Shown here piece by piece: positions 21,982-28,329 of a stretch of 28,329 nt of DNA. How positions within the stretch are numbered: position 1 is the first letter of the stretch; each line of letters begins with the position of its first letter. Position numbers and translations under genes: made by a program. The notes beneath the pieces were generated by a model. It saw only the letters and a program-made list of their open reading frames with translations, did no database searches and was not told the origin of the DNA. The DNA lies in assembly GCA_937901225.1 (NCBI GenBank), contig CALCGX010000082.1:1-28329 (forward strand), in the 5' to 3' direction. The stretch comes from an uncultured Bacteroidales bacterium. Lineage in GTDB: Bacteria > Bacteroidota > Bacteroidia > Bacteroidales > Paludibacteraceae.

Positions 21982-22812
21982 ATGGAAAAGAATCATGATA
22001 TAACGGGCATACCTACTGGAATAATTGTTCTAGATGAAATTTTGTTAGGTTTGCGGTCTTCAGATTTAATTCTTATAGGAGGCTGTCCATACGTGGGTAG
22101 AACTTCGTTTATGGTCTCCTTGGTAAATAATATAACATTCAAACAAGGAATACCTACTGCAGTGCTATCATTAGAGATGCCAACGAAATTTTTACAGGGT
22201 CGTTTGATAATGAATGCATGTGACATCAATGTTGAGTATAGCGAATTTCTTGACATGCTATCATCTAGTACTCCTGAAGAAGTAAATGCCAAGTTATGTA
22301 GCATCAATAAATCCAAATTGATAATAGACGATACTCCTCCTGGATTGTGCATATCTGAATTACAAGAAAAGGTACATGCCATTGTAGATGAATATGGTAT
22401 AAAGCTATTTTTTGTGGATTACTTAGAACTAATAATAGCATCGGAAAAGTATGATCCAGATTTAGACCGCAAAGAAGAGTGGCGGATGATAGTACATAGT
22501 TTAAAACAATTAGCTGTAGAATTGGATATTGCCATAGTTGTTTTTTCGTTATTAAGAAGAAAAACTATGTCAGAAGCCGAGAGAGATGGATATGAACCTT
22601 GTTTGTATCAAATAGGGTATGGGGCATGTACAGAAGCGGTGCTTAATGATCTTGATGTTATCTGTTTGCTGCATCGTCCTGATTTGATCAAAAATCAAAA
22701 ACCAGATATTGAGGATTGCCAAATTATTGTAGCAAAGAATCATAATTCCAGCAAAAACATTGTTTGGGGTAAATTCAATAGAAAACATTTCCGTTTTGAA
22801 AACATTGAATAA
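21982..22812 (+). CDS. DnaB-helicase-like RecA-fold protein lacking the N-terminal domain
   Basis: A 276-residue protein corresponding to the C-terminal ATPase domain of replicative helicase DnaB, without the N-terminal primase-binding domain. The domain order is conserved: ITGIPTGIIVLDEILLGL (residues 7-24), Walker A region GGCPYVGRTSF, SLEMP with the catalytic Glu65, IIDDTPPGLCISELQEK, the Walker B FFVDYLELI, VVFSLLRRK where DnaB has a SQLSR-type motif, and IIVAKNHNSS. The Walker A lysine is Arg40 (GRT instead of GKT) and the sensor Gln is Leu, so ATP hydrolysis is doubtful. Either a GTG at 21973 or the ATG at 21982 could start it; the ATG is preferred. It may be a phage- or plasmid-derived paralogue now used for another purpose. 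Confidence 0.75.
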   Translation: MEKNHDITGIPTGIIVLDEILLGLRSSDLILIGGCPYVGRTSFMVSLVNNITFKQGIPTAVLSLEMPTKFLQGRLIMNACDINVEYSEFLDMLSSSTPEEVNAKLCSINKSKLIIDDTPPGLCISELQEKVHAIVDEYGIKLFFVDYLELIIASEKYDPDLDRKEEWRMIVHSLKQLAVELDIAIVVFSLLRRKTMSEAERDGYEPCLYQIGYGACTEAVLNDLDVICLLHRPDLIKNQKPDIEDCQIIVAKNHNSSKNIVWGKFNRKHFRFENIE

Positions 22813-22923
22813 TTGTATTATGTAAATCATCTTATCATAACTAATGGCTTTTATGGTCTAACCCAAGCCGATGCACAACGTGCAATAGAAATACTAAACC
22901 AACAAACTAAAAAACAAACCTTT

Positions 22924-24012
22924 ATGAAACTCCCTCTCAAACACTCCTCCATTGCGATGGCTATATGCGCATCGCTGTATGCATTATCAGTATTGATTTG
23001 GCAAATTCCAGCGGTAAAAGGTTGGATAATCTGGCAAACCAATATTGGCTATTTACCTCACGTAGCCGTCCTTACTGGAATGATTTTCTTCGGTAAAGGA
23101 TTATATCACAACAAAGAACAAATACCTCGCCTCACCAAACCACTTCGTTTGCAAATAATAGGCATTGTGATTACTACACTATGCGCCGTTGTGTATAATT
23201 GTTTCTTTGATGGCTATATTCTTATAGGTGGTGTACCATTCTTTTATTGGGGGAACCCATGGATACATGTAGCTGTAATTATATGGGTTGCTGCATGGCT
23301 ATTACAATTTGCTTGTGCGAAATCAGAGAATACTTATGCGAACCAAGCATTAGGTATCAGTGGAATAATAGTAGCAATTGCTGCTGCAATACTATTGATA
23401 CTTATGATAAGTTCTTATATTCGAGTGTTACTCGTAGGACAAGTATTTGGTTTTCGGACAACTACTTGGGTAAATTGGCTTAAACCATTAACTTTGATTG
23501 CGATGGGCGGAATCCTTTTGCTAGAAAACCATGTCATACATAAAGTAAAAAACGAATGCAAAGAAGTGCAATCATACTCAAAAGTTAACCAAGTGATTGC
23601 AAAAGTGAGTGCCATCTCATTGCTGTTTATTACTATACTTGGAGTCCTTAGTGCTTTGTGTAATTGGTTTGAAAATAGTTATTGGGGTAACTGCTATTTG
23701 GCTACTGCTATAGGTCTAATACATCTACTCTGGATAAGTAGTGTAATGGTAATGTTGCTTGAAAAACAATTACCTAAGTGGCATCGCATACTCAACATCC
23801 TCGCGCCACTGGTCATCAACGGAGTAATAGTATTGATGTTATTTCTAGAAGCTTATATACCAAAAGAGGTTATATATCATTTACCGACTACTTTTACTGA
23901 AGATATACCCATTATATTGGTCATTCTATCTCTTGTATTTGTAGTCGTAGTATGGTTAATCAACACATTTGTGGTCCTAAAGAATCACCATATCAATAAA
24001 AATATTGTTTAA
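22924..24012 (+). CDS. Polytopic membrane protein of unknown function
   Basis: A 362-residue protein with about ten predicted transmembrane helices, beginning MKLPLKHSSIAMAICASLYA. No transporter signature was recognised. Loops are short, and positive residues such as HKVKNECK and LVILKNH-type segments mark cytoplasmic sides. The reading frame stays open upstream to a TTG at 22813, adding 37 residues (NGFYGLTQADAQRAIEILNQ) that are hydrophilic and probably a remnant of another gene or untranslated. The ATG at 22924, just before the first hydrophobic stretch, is therefore preferred. It follows the DnaB-like gene by 111 nt. The composition is AT-rich, like the rest of the island. Function unknown. 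Confidence 0.65.
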   Translation: MKLPLKHSSIAMAICASLYALSVLIWQIPAVKGWIIWQTNIGYLPHVAVLTGMIFFGKGLYHNKEQIPRLTKPLRLQIIGIVITTLCAVVYNCFFDGYILIGGVPFFYWGNPWIHVAVIIWVAAWLLQFACAKSENTYANQALGISGIIVAIAAAILLILMISSYIRVLLVGQVFGFRTTTWVNWLKPLTLIAMGGILLLENHVIHKVKNECKEVQSYSKVNQVIAKVSAISLLFITILGVLSALCNWFENSYWGNCYLATAIGLIHLLWISSVMVMLLEKQLPKWHRILNILAPLVINGVIVLMLFLEAYIPKEVIYHLPTTFTEDIPIILVILSLVFVVVVWLINTFVVLKNHHINKNIV

Positions 24013-24023
24013 TAAGTAGAGAA

Positions 24024-24120
24024 ACCTTCGGCACAATCGTCTTATCTCGCCCAATGGGCTCGAACGATTAATCGCAAGCGATTTTTCGGCACGCGAAAAC
24101 TTTTTTCAGAAAAAATACAC
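24024..24120 (+). repeat. 97-bp direct repeat flanking the AbiE module, left copy
   Basis: It matches 25824-25920 at 93 of 97 positions and lies exactly 1800 bp from it. It contains two small hairpins: GCCC-AAT-GGGC nested in ATCGT/ACGAT, and AATCGC-AA-GCGATT. It begins and nearly ends with TTCGGCAC motifs. The abiE promoter starts 8 bp beyond its right end. Confidence 0.95.
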
Positions 24121-24127
24121 CCTAAAA

Positions 24128-24159
24128 CTTGCATATTTCGCAAAAATGTAGTACTTTTG
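24128..24159 (+). promoter_or_regulatory. Promoter of the abiE toxin-antitoxin operon
   Basis: CTTG (24128-24131), 20 bases with an A-tract, TACTTTTG (24152-24159). The predicted start is near 24166, 44 nt upstream of the ATG. Confidence 0.75.
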
Positions 24160-24172
24160 TGCCCGAAATGTT

Positions 24173-24186
24173 GTATATATATATAC
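24173..24186. promoter_or_regulatory. Possible AbiEi operator palindrome
   Basis: GTATATATATATAC is a perfect 14-bp palindrome just downstream of the predicted transcription start. AbiEi-type antitoxins are known to repress their own promoter by binding inverted repeats there. AT-rich palindromes occur by chance, so this is tentative. Confidence 0.35.
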
Positions 24187-24209
24187 TTATTGTATTTATA
24201 TAAAATAAA

Positions 24210-25007
24210 ATGGGCATAATAGATTGGGTATATGACCAAGAAATTCGTGGTAACTACACTTTTTCACAAGAAGAAGTAGTTGCTGCATTACCAGATAAGT
24301 CGAAGGGTAACATAAAAACCACATTAGGACGCTTGATTAAGCGAGGACGTTTGCAGTCTGTATATAATGGTTTTTATGTGATTGTTCCTGTACACTATCA
24401 ATTAAAGGGCGTTATACCACCAACTTACTACATTGATAATCTAATGCGGTATATCAACAAACCGTATTACATCTCTCTGTTGTCAGCAGCCGCAATGCAT
24501 GGCGCTGCGCATCAGAGAGCTATGTACACGCAAATAATGACTGTGCCGCCAAGAAAAAATGAAACAAGAAAAAATCCTTTACTGGATTGGAATTATAGAC
24601 AGAATATGCCCACCGAATTTTTGCTATCTAAGAATGCGGAAATGGGGGTCCTATGGGTATCATCATTAGAATTAACAACCATTGATTTGGTGCAATTCGC
24701 ACATAATGTTGGTGGGTATCAACGAGCCGCCACGGTACTTGCTGAGTTATGCACAGAATTAAATGTTGAAAAGATTGTAGCTATACTACCATATACCACT
24801 ATCGCAACCATTCAACGATTGGGGTATTTGTTGGAATATGTCTTAGAAGAATCGCAGTTGGCGAATGATCTTTATAGCAAAATATCGCAACAGAATCAAT
24901 TGAAGAGCATATTGTTAGATACGAAACAACAAAAAAATCCAAATAACACACCTAATCGTTGGCATGTGAACGCCAATGTAGAAATAGAAATAGACGAATT
25001 ATGGTAA
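24210..25007 (+). CDS. abiEi: Type IV antitoxin / transcriptional regulator AbiEi
   Basis: A 265-residue AbiEi-family antitoxin. In type IV systems AbiEi counteracts the nucleotidyltransferase toxin AbiEii without direct binding and represses the operon through an N-terminal winged-helix domain. The N-terminus fits this: FSQEEVVAALPDKSKGNIKTTLGRLIKRGRL (about residues 18-48) is a winged helix, followed by YNGFYVIVP. The central domain has PYYISLLSAAAMHGAAHQ, typical of the family, then LELTTIDLV and a helical C-terminus. It has its own promoter and a palindrome just upstream. Its last 7 bases overlap abiEii, which supports the pairing. Systems of this kind protect against phage by abortive infection and stabilise mobile DNA. 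Confidence 0.9.
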   Translation: MGIIDWVYDQEIRGNYTFSQEEVVAALPDKSKGNIKTTLGRLIKRGRLQSVYNGFYVIVPVHYQLKGVIPPTYYIDNLMRYINKPYYISLLSAAAMHGAAHQRAMYTQIMTVPPRKNETRKNPLLDWNYRQNMPTEFLLSKNAEMGVLWVSSLELTTIDLVQFAHNVGGYQRAATVLAELCTELNVEKIVAILPYTTIATIQRLGYLLEYVLEESQLANDLYSKISQQNQLKSILLDTKQQKNPNNTPNRWHVNANVEIEIDELW

Positions 25008-25807
25008 ATCGTGCATCTATAATGGCATGGAACGAACATGCTCCATGGATAGAACCAGCAATGGTAGAACAGGATTTGATAATCTGCAGAGCACTGGTTG
25101 ATATCTTTAGTGATGAGTTCTTGCGTGAGCAATTGGCATTCCGTGGAGGCACTGCGCTCCACAAACTGTATATGCATCCTCAACCACGCTATAGCGAGGA
25201 TATTGATCTTGTACAAATCAACCCAGGACCGATTAAGCCCATTTTATACAGATTAGGAGAAGTTCTAAGTTGGATGCCAGACCGTGTTACAAAAGTCAAA
25301 CGATACAATAATACCATTCTTTTTCGCATGGAATCAGAGATTCCTCCTGTGCAGCCGATTCGTTTGAAGGTGGAGATTAACTGCTTTGAGCATTTTAATG
25401 TGTTGGGATTGCAACGCATTCCTTTTGAAGTTAATAATCCGTGGTTTAGTGGTAAATGCGAACTAACCACCTATACCTTTGAAGAACTTGTTGGAACGAA
25501 ACTTAGGGCTCTGTACCAACGCAAGAAAGGACGTGATTTGTTTGATTTGCAAATTGCACTTCAAAAAGCAGCTCCTAACATAGACCAAGTTATGGAATGT
25601 TATAATCGTTATATGGAGTTTGTGGTCGATAAAGTTCCAACCTACAAACAATTTGTACAAAATATGGAATTGAAGATGGAGGATCCAGATTTTCTACATG
25701 ATACAGAATTACTTCTTCGTACAGATTCAGAACCTTTTGACCCTGCAACAGCCTATCAATTGGTGAAAGAAACATTTATTGAACGCATGACTGGTAAAAG
25801 AGAATAA
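25001..25807 (+). CDS. abiEii: Type IV toxin AbiEii, nucleotidyltransferase
   Basis: A 268-residue AbiEii/AbiGii toxin with a DNA polymerase-beta-like nucleotidyltransferase fold. Family members can inactivate tRNAs by adding nucleotides. The signature is complete: FRGGTALHKLY (about residues 47-57), then RYSEDIDLV with the metal-binding DxD (Asp67 and Asp69). Later come RLKVEINCFE with the third acidic residue, the TFEELVGTKLRALYQRKKGRD segment (Lys and Asp motifs), and LFDLQIAL. The ATG at 25001 overlaps the abiEi stop (ATGGTAA) and is preferred over an upstream open frame from 24959. The pair sits between the 97-bp repeats. Confidence 0.93.
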   Translation: MVNRASIMAWNEHAPWIEPAMVEQDLIICRALVDIFSDEFLREQLAFRGGTALHKLYMHPQPRYSEDIDLVQINPGPIKPILYRLGEVLSWMPDRVTKVKRYNNTILFRMESEIPPVQPIRLKVEINCFEHFNVLGLQRIPFEVNNPWFSGKCELTTYTFEELVGTKLRALYQRKKGRDLFDLQIALQKAAPNIDQVMECYNRYMEFVVDKVPTYKQFVQNMELKMEDPDFLHDTELLLRTDSEPFDPATAYQLVKETFIERMTGKRE

Positions 25808-25823
25808 GTGCAATTTATTACTC

Positions 25824-25920
25824 ACCTTCGGTACAATCGTCTTATCTCGCCCAATGGGCTCGAACGATTAATCGCAAGCGATTCTTCGGCACACAAAAAC
25901 TTTTTTCAGAAAAAATACAC
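25824..25920 (+). repeat. 97-bp direct repeat flanking the AbiE module, right copy
   Basis: It matches 24024-24120 at all but four positions (TTCGGT for TTCGGC, one T-to-C change and two in the ACACAAAAAC segment). It begins 16 nt after the abiEii stop. Confidence 0.95.
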
Positions 25921-25930
25921 TCACGAACTA

Positions 25931-25976
25931 TTCGGTGTTTTTGATGTATTTTGTTCGGTGTTTTTGAGGTATTTTG
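25931..25976. repeat. 23-bp tandem repeat, two copies
   Basis: TTCGGTGTTTTTGATGTATT plus TTG (25931-25953) is repeated with one change (GATG to GAGG) at 25954-25976. It lies just right of the 97-bp repeat. Confidence 0.85.
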
Positions 25977-26067
25977 ATCTGTGATTTAGAGGATATTCTT
26001 ACATAATTACGGCAAACTTTCGGCATAATCTTCGGCACGAAGAAAAAAATAACAAAAAAAAATCACT

Positions 26068-26104
26068 CAAGCGGGAGGCGTTGGTAATCAACACCTTCCG
26101 CTTG
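26068..26104. terminator. Long imperfect hairpin, terminator-like on the minus strand
   Basis: CAAGCGGGAGGCGTTG pairs with CAACACCTTCCGCTTG around GTAAT, with two G-U pairs. A long A run lies to its left, so on the minus strand the stem is followed within four bases by a T tract. On the plus strand the T tract is weak. Confidence 0.5.
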
Positions 26105-26134
26105 CTTTAAGTACCTTGTTACAACAAAATTCAC

Positions 26135-26172
26135 AAATCTTCGGCACAAAACCCTTTCCGTGCCGAAGATTT
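26135..26172. terminator. Perfect 13-bp hairpin with T tract
   Basis: AAATCTTCGGCAC (26135-26147) and GTGCCGAAGATTT (26160-26172) flank a 12-nt loop and are followed by TTTG. The stem contains the same TTCGGCAC motif seen in the 97-bp repeats. Probably the terminator of the abiE region. The DNA from 26173 to 26322 shows nothing recognisable. Confidence 0.65.
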
Positions 26173-26322
26173 TTGCAGCATTATTATAGAGACACGTTTA
26201 TAGAAAGCCACCTAAAGCCCATAGATCTCCCACAGATCTCCTATGGTGGTCCCGAAACTCACAGGGAATTTCATACCCGATTTAGCAAAATATAGATTCT
26301 CGCAAAACTTTTTGCACATTTG

Positions 26323-26354
26323 CTTGCGAATATGCTCAAAAATTCGTACCTTTG
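26323..26354 (+). promoter_or_regulatory. purC promoter
   Basis: CTTG (26323-26326), 20 bases, TACCTTTG (26347-26354). The leader to the purC ATG is about 150 nt and contains a short ORF (ATG 26385, 18 codons) and a carB-like tail sequence. Confidence 0.75.
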
Positions 26355-26508
26355 CAGCGGTATTTACGGAAGAATCCAAATGCTATGAAGACTTTGGACA
26401 AGCTATCCAATCGTAAGAAGAGTATAAATAATTTTGGATAATTTTCTATAATATACTACACTTTTTGGAGCGAATAATAATTTTTGTCACAAATAAATAT
26501 TTGTTTTT

Positions 26509-27456
26509 ATGCAAGCTTTAACAGCAACTAACTTTACCTTCCCAGGTCAAACCAATGTGTACCACGGCAAAGTGCGTGATGTATATTTCATCGGTGAGGA
26601 CTGCCTCGCGATGGTAGCCACCGACCGTATTTCTGCTTTTGATGTGATCCTGCCAAAGGGTATTCCATTCAAAGGTCAAATCCTCAACCAAATCGCGGCT
26701 AAGTTCCTCGATGCAACAGCAGACATCGTTCCTAACTGGAAACAAGCTACTCCAGACCCTATGGTAACCGTAGGTGTTCGTTGCGAGGGTTATCCAGTAG
26801 AGATGATCGTTCGTGGTTACCTCTGCGGTTCTGCATGGCGTGCGTATAAGAGTGGCGTTCGCGAGATCTGCGGCGTACAACTGCCAGAGGGCATGCGCGA
26901 GAACGAGAAGTTCCCTACCCCAATCATTACTCCTACTACCAAGGCTGAGATCGGTGCACACGACGAGGATATCTCTCGCGAAGAGATTATCGCTCAAGGA
27001 CTTATCCCAGAGGCAGAGTACGAGCAATTGGAGAAATATACCCTTGCTCTCTTCAACCGTGGACAAGAGATCGCTGCTAAGCAAGGACTTATCCTTGTGG
27101 ATACCAAGTACGAGTTTGGTAAGCACGGCGACCAAATCCTCCTCATGGACGAGGTACACACCCCAGACTCCAGTCGCTATTTCTATGCAGAGGGCTACGA
27201 GGAGCGTTTTGAGGCAGGTTTGCCACAAAAGCAACTCTCTAAGGAGTTCGTTCGTGAGTGGTTGATGGACAACGGCTTCCAAGGCAAAGAGGGACAACAA
27301 GTTCCTGAGATGACCGACGAAGTAGTAGCAGGCATCACTGCTCGCTATATCGAGCTCTACGAAGGCATCACCGGCGAAAAACTCGTCCTCGACGCTACCG
27401 CAGAAGACCTCACCGCTCGTATTGAGAAGAATTTGAACGTATATTTTGCAAAATAA
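26509..27456 (+). CDS. purC: SAICAR synthetase (PurC)
   Basis: PurC joins CAIR and aspartate with ATP to give SAICAR, the purine step whose product PurB then cleaves. The 315-residue protein starts MQALTATNF. Its motifs follow the family order: VYHGKVRDVYFI (about residues 17-28, glycine-rich nucleotide loop), ATDRISAFDVILP, IPFKGQILNQ, VRCEGYPVEMIVRGYLCGSA, and TKYEFGKHGD with DEVHTPDSSRY near residues 204-230. The length exceeds the ~240-residue E. coli type and fits the longer Bacteroidota form. It is separated from the other purine genes by the accessory island, so the island probably entered between formerly closer purine genes, which is inference. A repeat-rich 155-nt gap follows. Confidence 0.96.
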   Translation: MQALTATNFTFPGQTNVYHGKVRDVYFIGEDCLAMVATDRISAFDVILPKGIPFKGQILNQIAAKFLDATADIVPNWKQATPDPMVTVGVRCEGYPVEMIVRGYLCGSAWRAYKSGVREICGVQLPEGMRENEKFPTPIITPTTKAEIGAHDEDISREEIIAQGLIPEAEYEQLEKYTLALFNRGQEIAAKQGLILVDTKYEFGKHGDQILLMDEVHTPDSSRYFYAEGYEERFEAGLPQKQLSKEFVREWLMDNGFQGKEGQQVPEMTDEVVAGITARYIELYEGITGEKLVLDATAEDLTARIEKNLNVYFAK

Positions 27457-27459
27457 TAA

Positions 27460-27560
27460 GACCGCCTTGCGGCTGTTAGATATTAGACCACTATGTTGTT
27501 AGACCACCCTGCGGGTTGTTAGATTATAGAATTCTAACATCTCGTAGTGGAGTGGTTTAT
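27460..27560. repeat. Imperfect palindromic repeat behind purC
   Basis: AGACCGCCTTGCGGCTGTTAG, AGACCACTATGTTGTTAGA and AGACCACCCTGCGGGTTGTT recur in a row, then TCTAACATCTCGTAGTGGAG gives an inverted version. Short GC hairpins (CCGCCTTGCGG, CCCTGCGGG) are included. It may terminate purC. No coding potential was seen. Confidence 0.6.
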
Positions 27561-27611
27561 AACTTCAACCACGAGTAATCCAAATAATAAACTTTAAAGA
27601 ATATTACAATC

Positions 27612-28329
27612 ATGAAAAAGATTCTTTTCGCTGTGTTAGGCACATTGATTTGTGCATCGTTGTTTGCAGAAAATAATTCTTCTGCTATTGTCTATACAGA
27701 AGATAGTTTGAGCGCAGAATTGAAGATTACTTCTACTTACTTTGATGGAGAGGAACACTTTTTTACCTTTAAAATTCCTCAAAACAAAACAATCAAAGTA
27801 ACTCGTATCAATAGTGTATATTTCAAAGGGGCAATAGATAGAGTAATTTCTCTCTATATAAATGATACAGAAGACATTATTAGTAATCATGAGAAATTTA
27901 ATATTGGTGTGTATGTTGATACCCTCGTTAATGCAGGCGGCTTCACATTTGTAATAGACAACATACCAGAAGATTACGCTTATCAGCCAAAAGATCCTGC
28001 TATTACCGTTCGTTTTGCAGTGATAGATGAGCACCCTTCTACCGAATCTATCTTACTGAATGGTGATGTAGAGGTTGTTTCGGGTGCATTTAGCACATCA
28101 GGTAATCAAGATTTTATGGGTACCAAGGTGACAGCTATCTTGGGTGACGATTATAATGAATACACTTGCTTTGGTTCTGCTCGTGGTGGTATGATTCGTG
28201 GTAGTAATGAGGGCTATTTGATTCTTAGTGGTAATCCTAACGGTTATGGTAATCGCAATGTATATATCAACCGCTATACATCAAATGGCGATGTGATTAT
28301 GACCGCAGGTTCTGGTCAAGTAGGTATCG
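27612..28329 (+). CDS. Secreted protein of unknown function, truncated by the window end
   Basis: An open frame of at least 239 codons without a stop. It starts MKKILFAVLGTLICASLFAE, a typical signal peptide with cleavage expected after LFA. The mature part is beta-rich with Asp and Asn turns. It reaches a Gly/Asn/Tyr-rich segment (LILSGNPNGYGNRNVYINRY), then a tail ending GSGQVGI. That last motif resembles the start of the VGIGTxxP stretch seen in many Bacteroidota surface and phage-tail-like proteins; the assignment is inference because the protein is cut off. The upstream 51 nt show a weak promoter-like TAAACTTTA but no consensus. Confidence 0.75.
   Translation, partial: MKKILFAVLGTLICASLFAENNSSAIVYTEDSLSAELKITSTYFDGEEHFFTFKIPQNKTIKVTRINSVYFKGAIDRVISLYINDTEDIISNHEKFNIGVYVDTLVNAGGFTFVIDNIPEDYAYQPKDPAITVRFAVIDEHPSTESILLNGDVEVVSGAFSTSGNQDFMGTKVTAILGDDYNEYTCFGSARGGMIRGSNEGYLILSGNPNGYGNRNVYINRYTSNGDVIMTAGSGQVGI

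Noticed and set aside
24030..24092. tRNA-like T-arm (GTTCGAGCCC) on the minus strand of the 97-bp repeat
   Set aside because: The arms do not pair as a T-stem and no acceptor, D or anticodon arm could be built.
24024..25920. Transposon or integron around AbiE
   Set aside because: No transposase or integrase is present and the repeats are direct, not terminal inverted repeats, so no specific element type is claimed.

Overview
The window looks like a chromosomal segment of a Bacteroidota (Bacteroidales-type) bacterium, probably host- or gut-associated. Seven promoters have the Bacteroidota primary-sigma layout: a TTTG or CTTG box, exactly 20 bases, then TAnnTTTG. Start codons generally lack Shine-Dalgarno sequences, lipoproteins carry Bacteroidota-style lipoboxes, and the housekeeping proteins read as Bacteroidota versions. 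No rRNA, tRNA, CRISPR array or insertion sequence was seen.

Layout. 1-1899 (+): 3' end of panB, tsaD, and an exosortase-family membrane protease overlapping tsaD. 1976-4633 (-): uvrA, with a palindromic repeat inserted in frame. 4965-8672 (+): purD, folD, a CNNM/CorC-type CBS membrane protein and a small basic unknown. 8905-10089 (-): two lipoproteins. 10124-10326 (-): a candidate structured RNA of about 200 nt with its own promoter and terminator, 6S-like or an attenuator. 10574-19118 (+): purT-purB-purA-carA-carB, bounded by a strong promoter and a perfect hairpin terminator. 19119-19715: repeat-rich spacer. 19716-24012 (+): an AT-rich accessory island with two unknown genes, a secreted Tyr/Gln-rich protein, a frameshifted mreB tail, a DnaB-like RecA-fold protein and a polytopic membrane protein. 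24024-25920: an AbiEi/AbiEii type IV toxin-antitoxin pair bracketed by 97-bp direct repeats exactly 1800 bp apart. 25921-26508: repeat and hairpin-rich spacer. 26509-27456: purC. 27612-end: a truncated secreted protein.

How the genes fit together. purD, purT, purC, purB and purA cover several steps from phosphoribosylamine to AMP, with formate (PurT) supplying the first formyl group and FolD making the folate one-carbon donors for others. carA and carB make carbamoyl phosphate for pyrimidines and arginine. Both subunits resemble the animal CPS1/CAD lineage, and CarA lacks the glutaminase cysteine and histidine. The enzyme is therefore predicted to use free ammonia, as animal CPS1 does. This is the strongest biological observation in the window.

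The rest of the interest lies in repeats (11-bp, 21-bp and 23-bp tandem arrays, a ~105-bp element directly behind both purD and purA, and the 97-bp repeats around the toxin-antitoxin pair), in the candidate RNA, and in an inverted repeat over the uvrA promoter. All similarity statements rest on reading motifs and on remembered family sequences; no database search was run.
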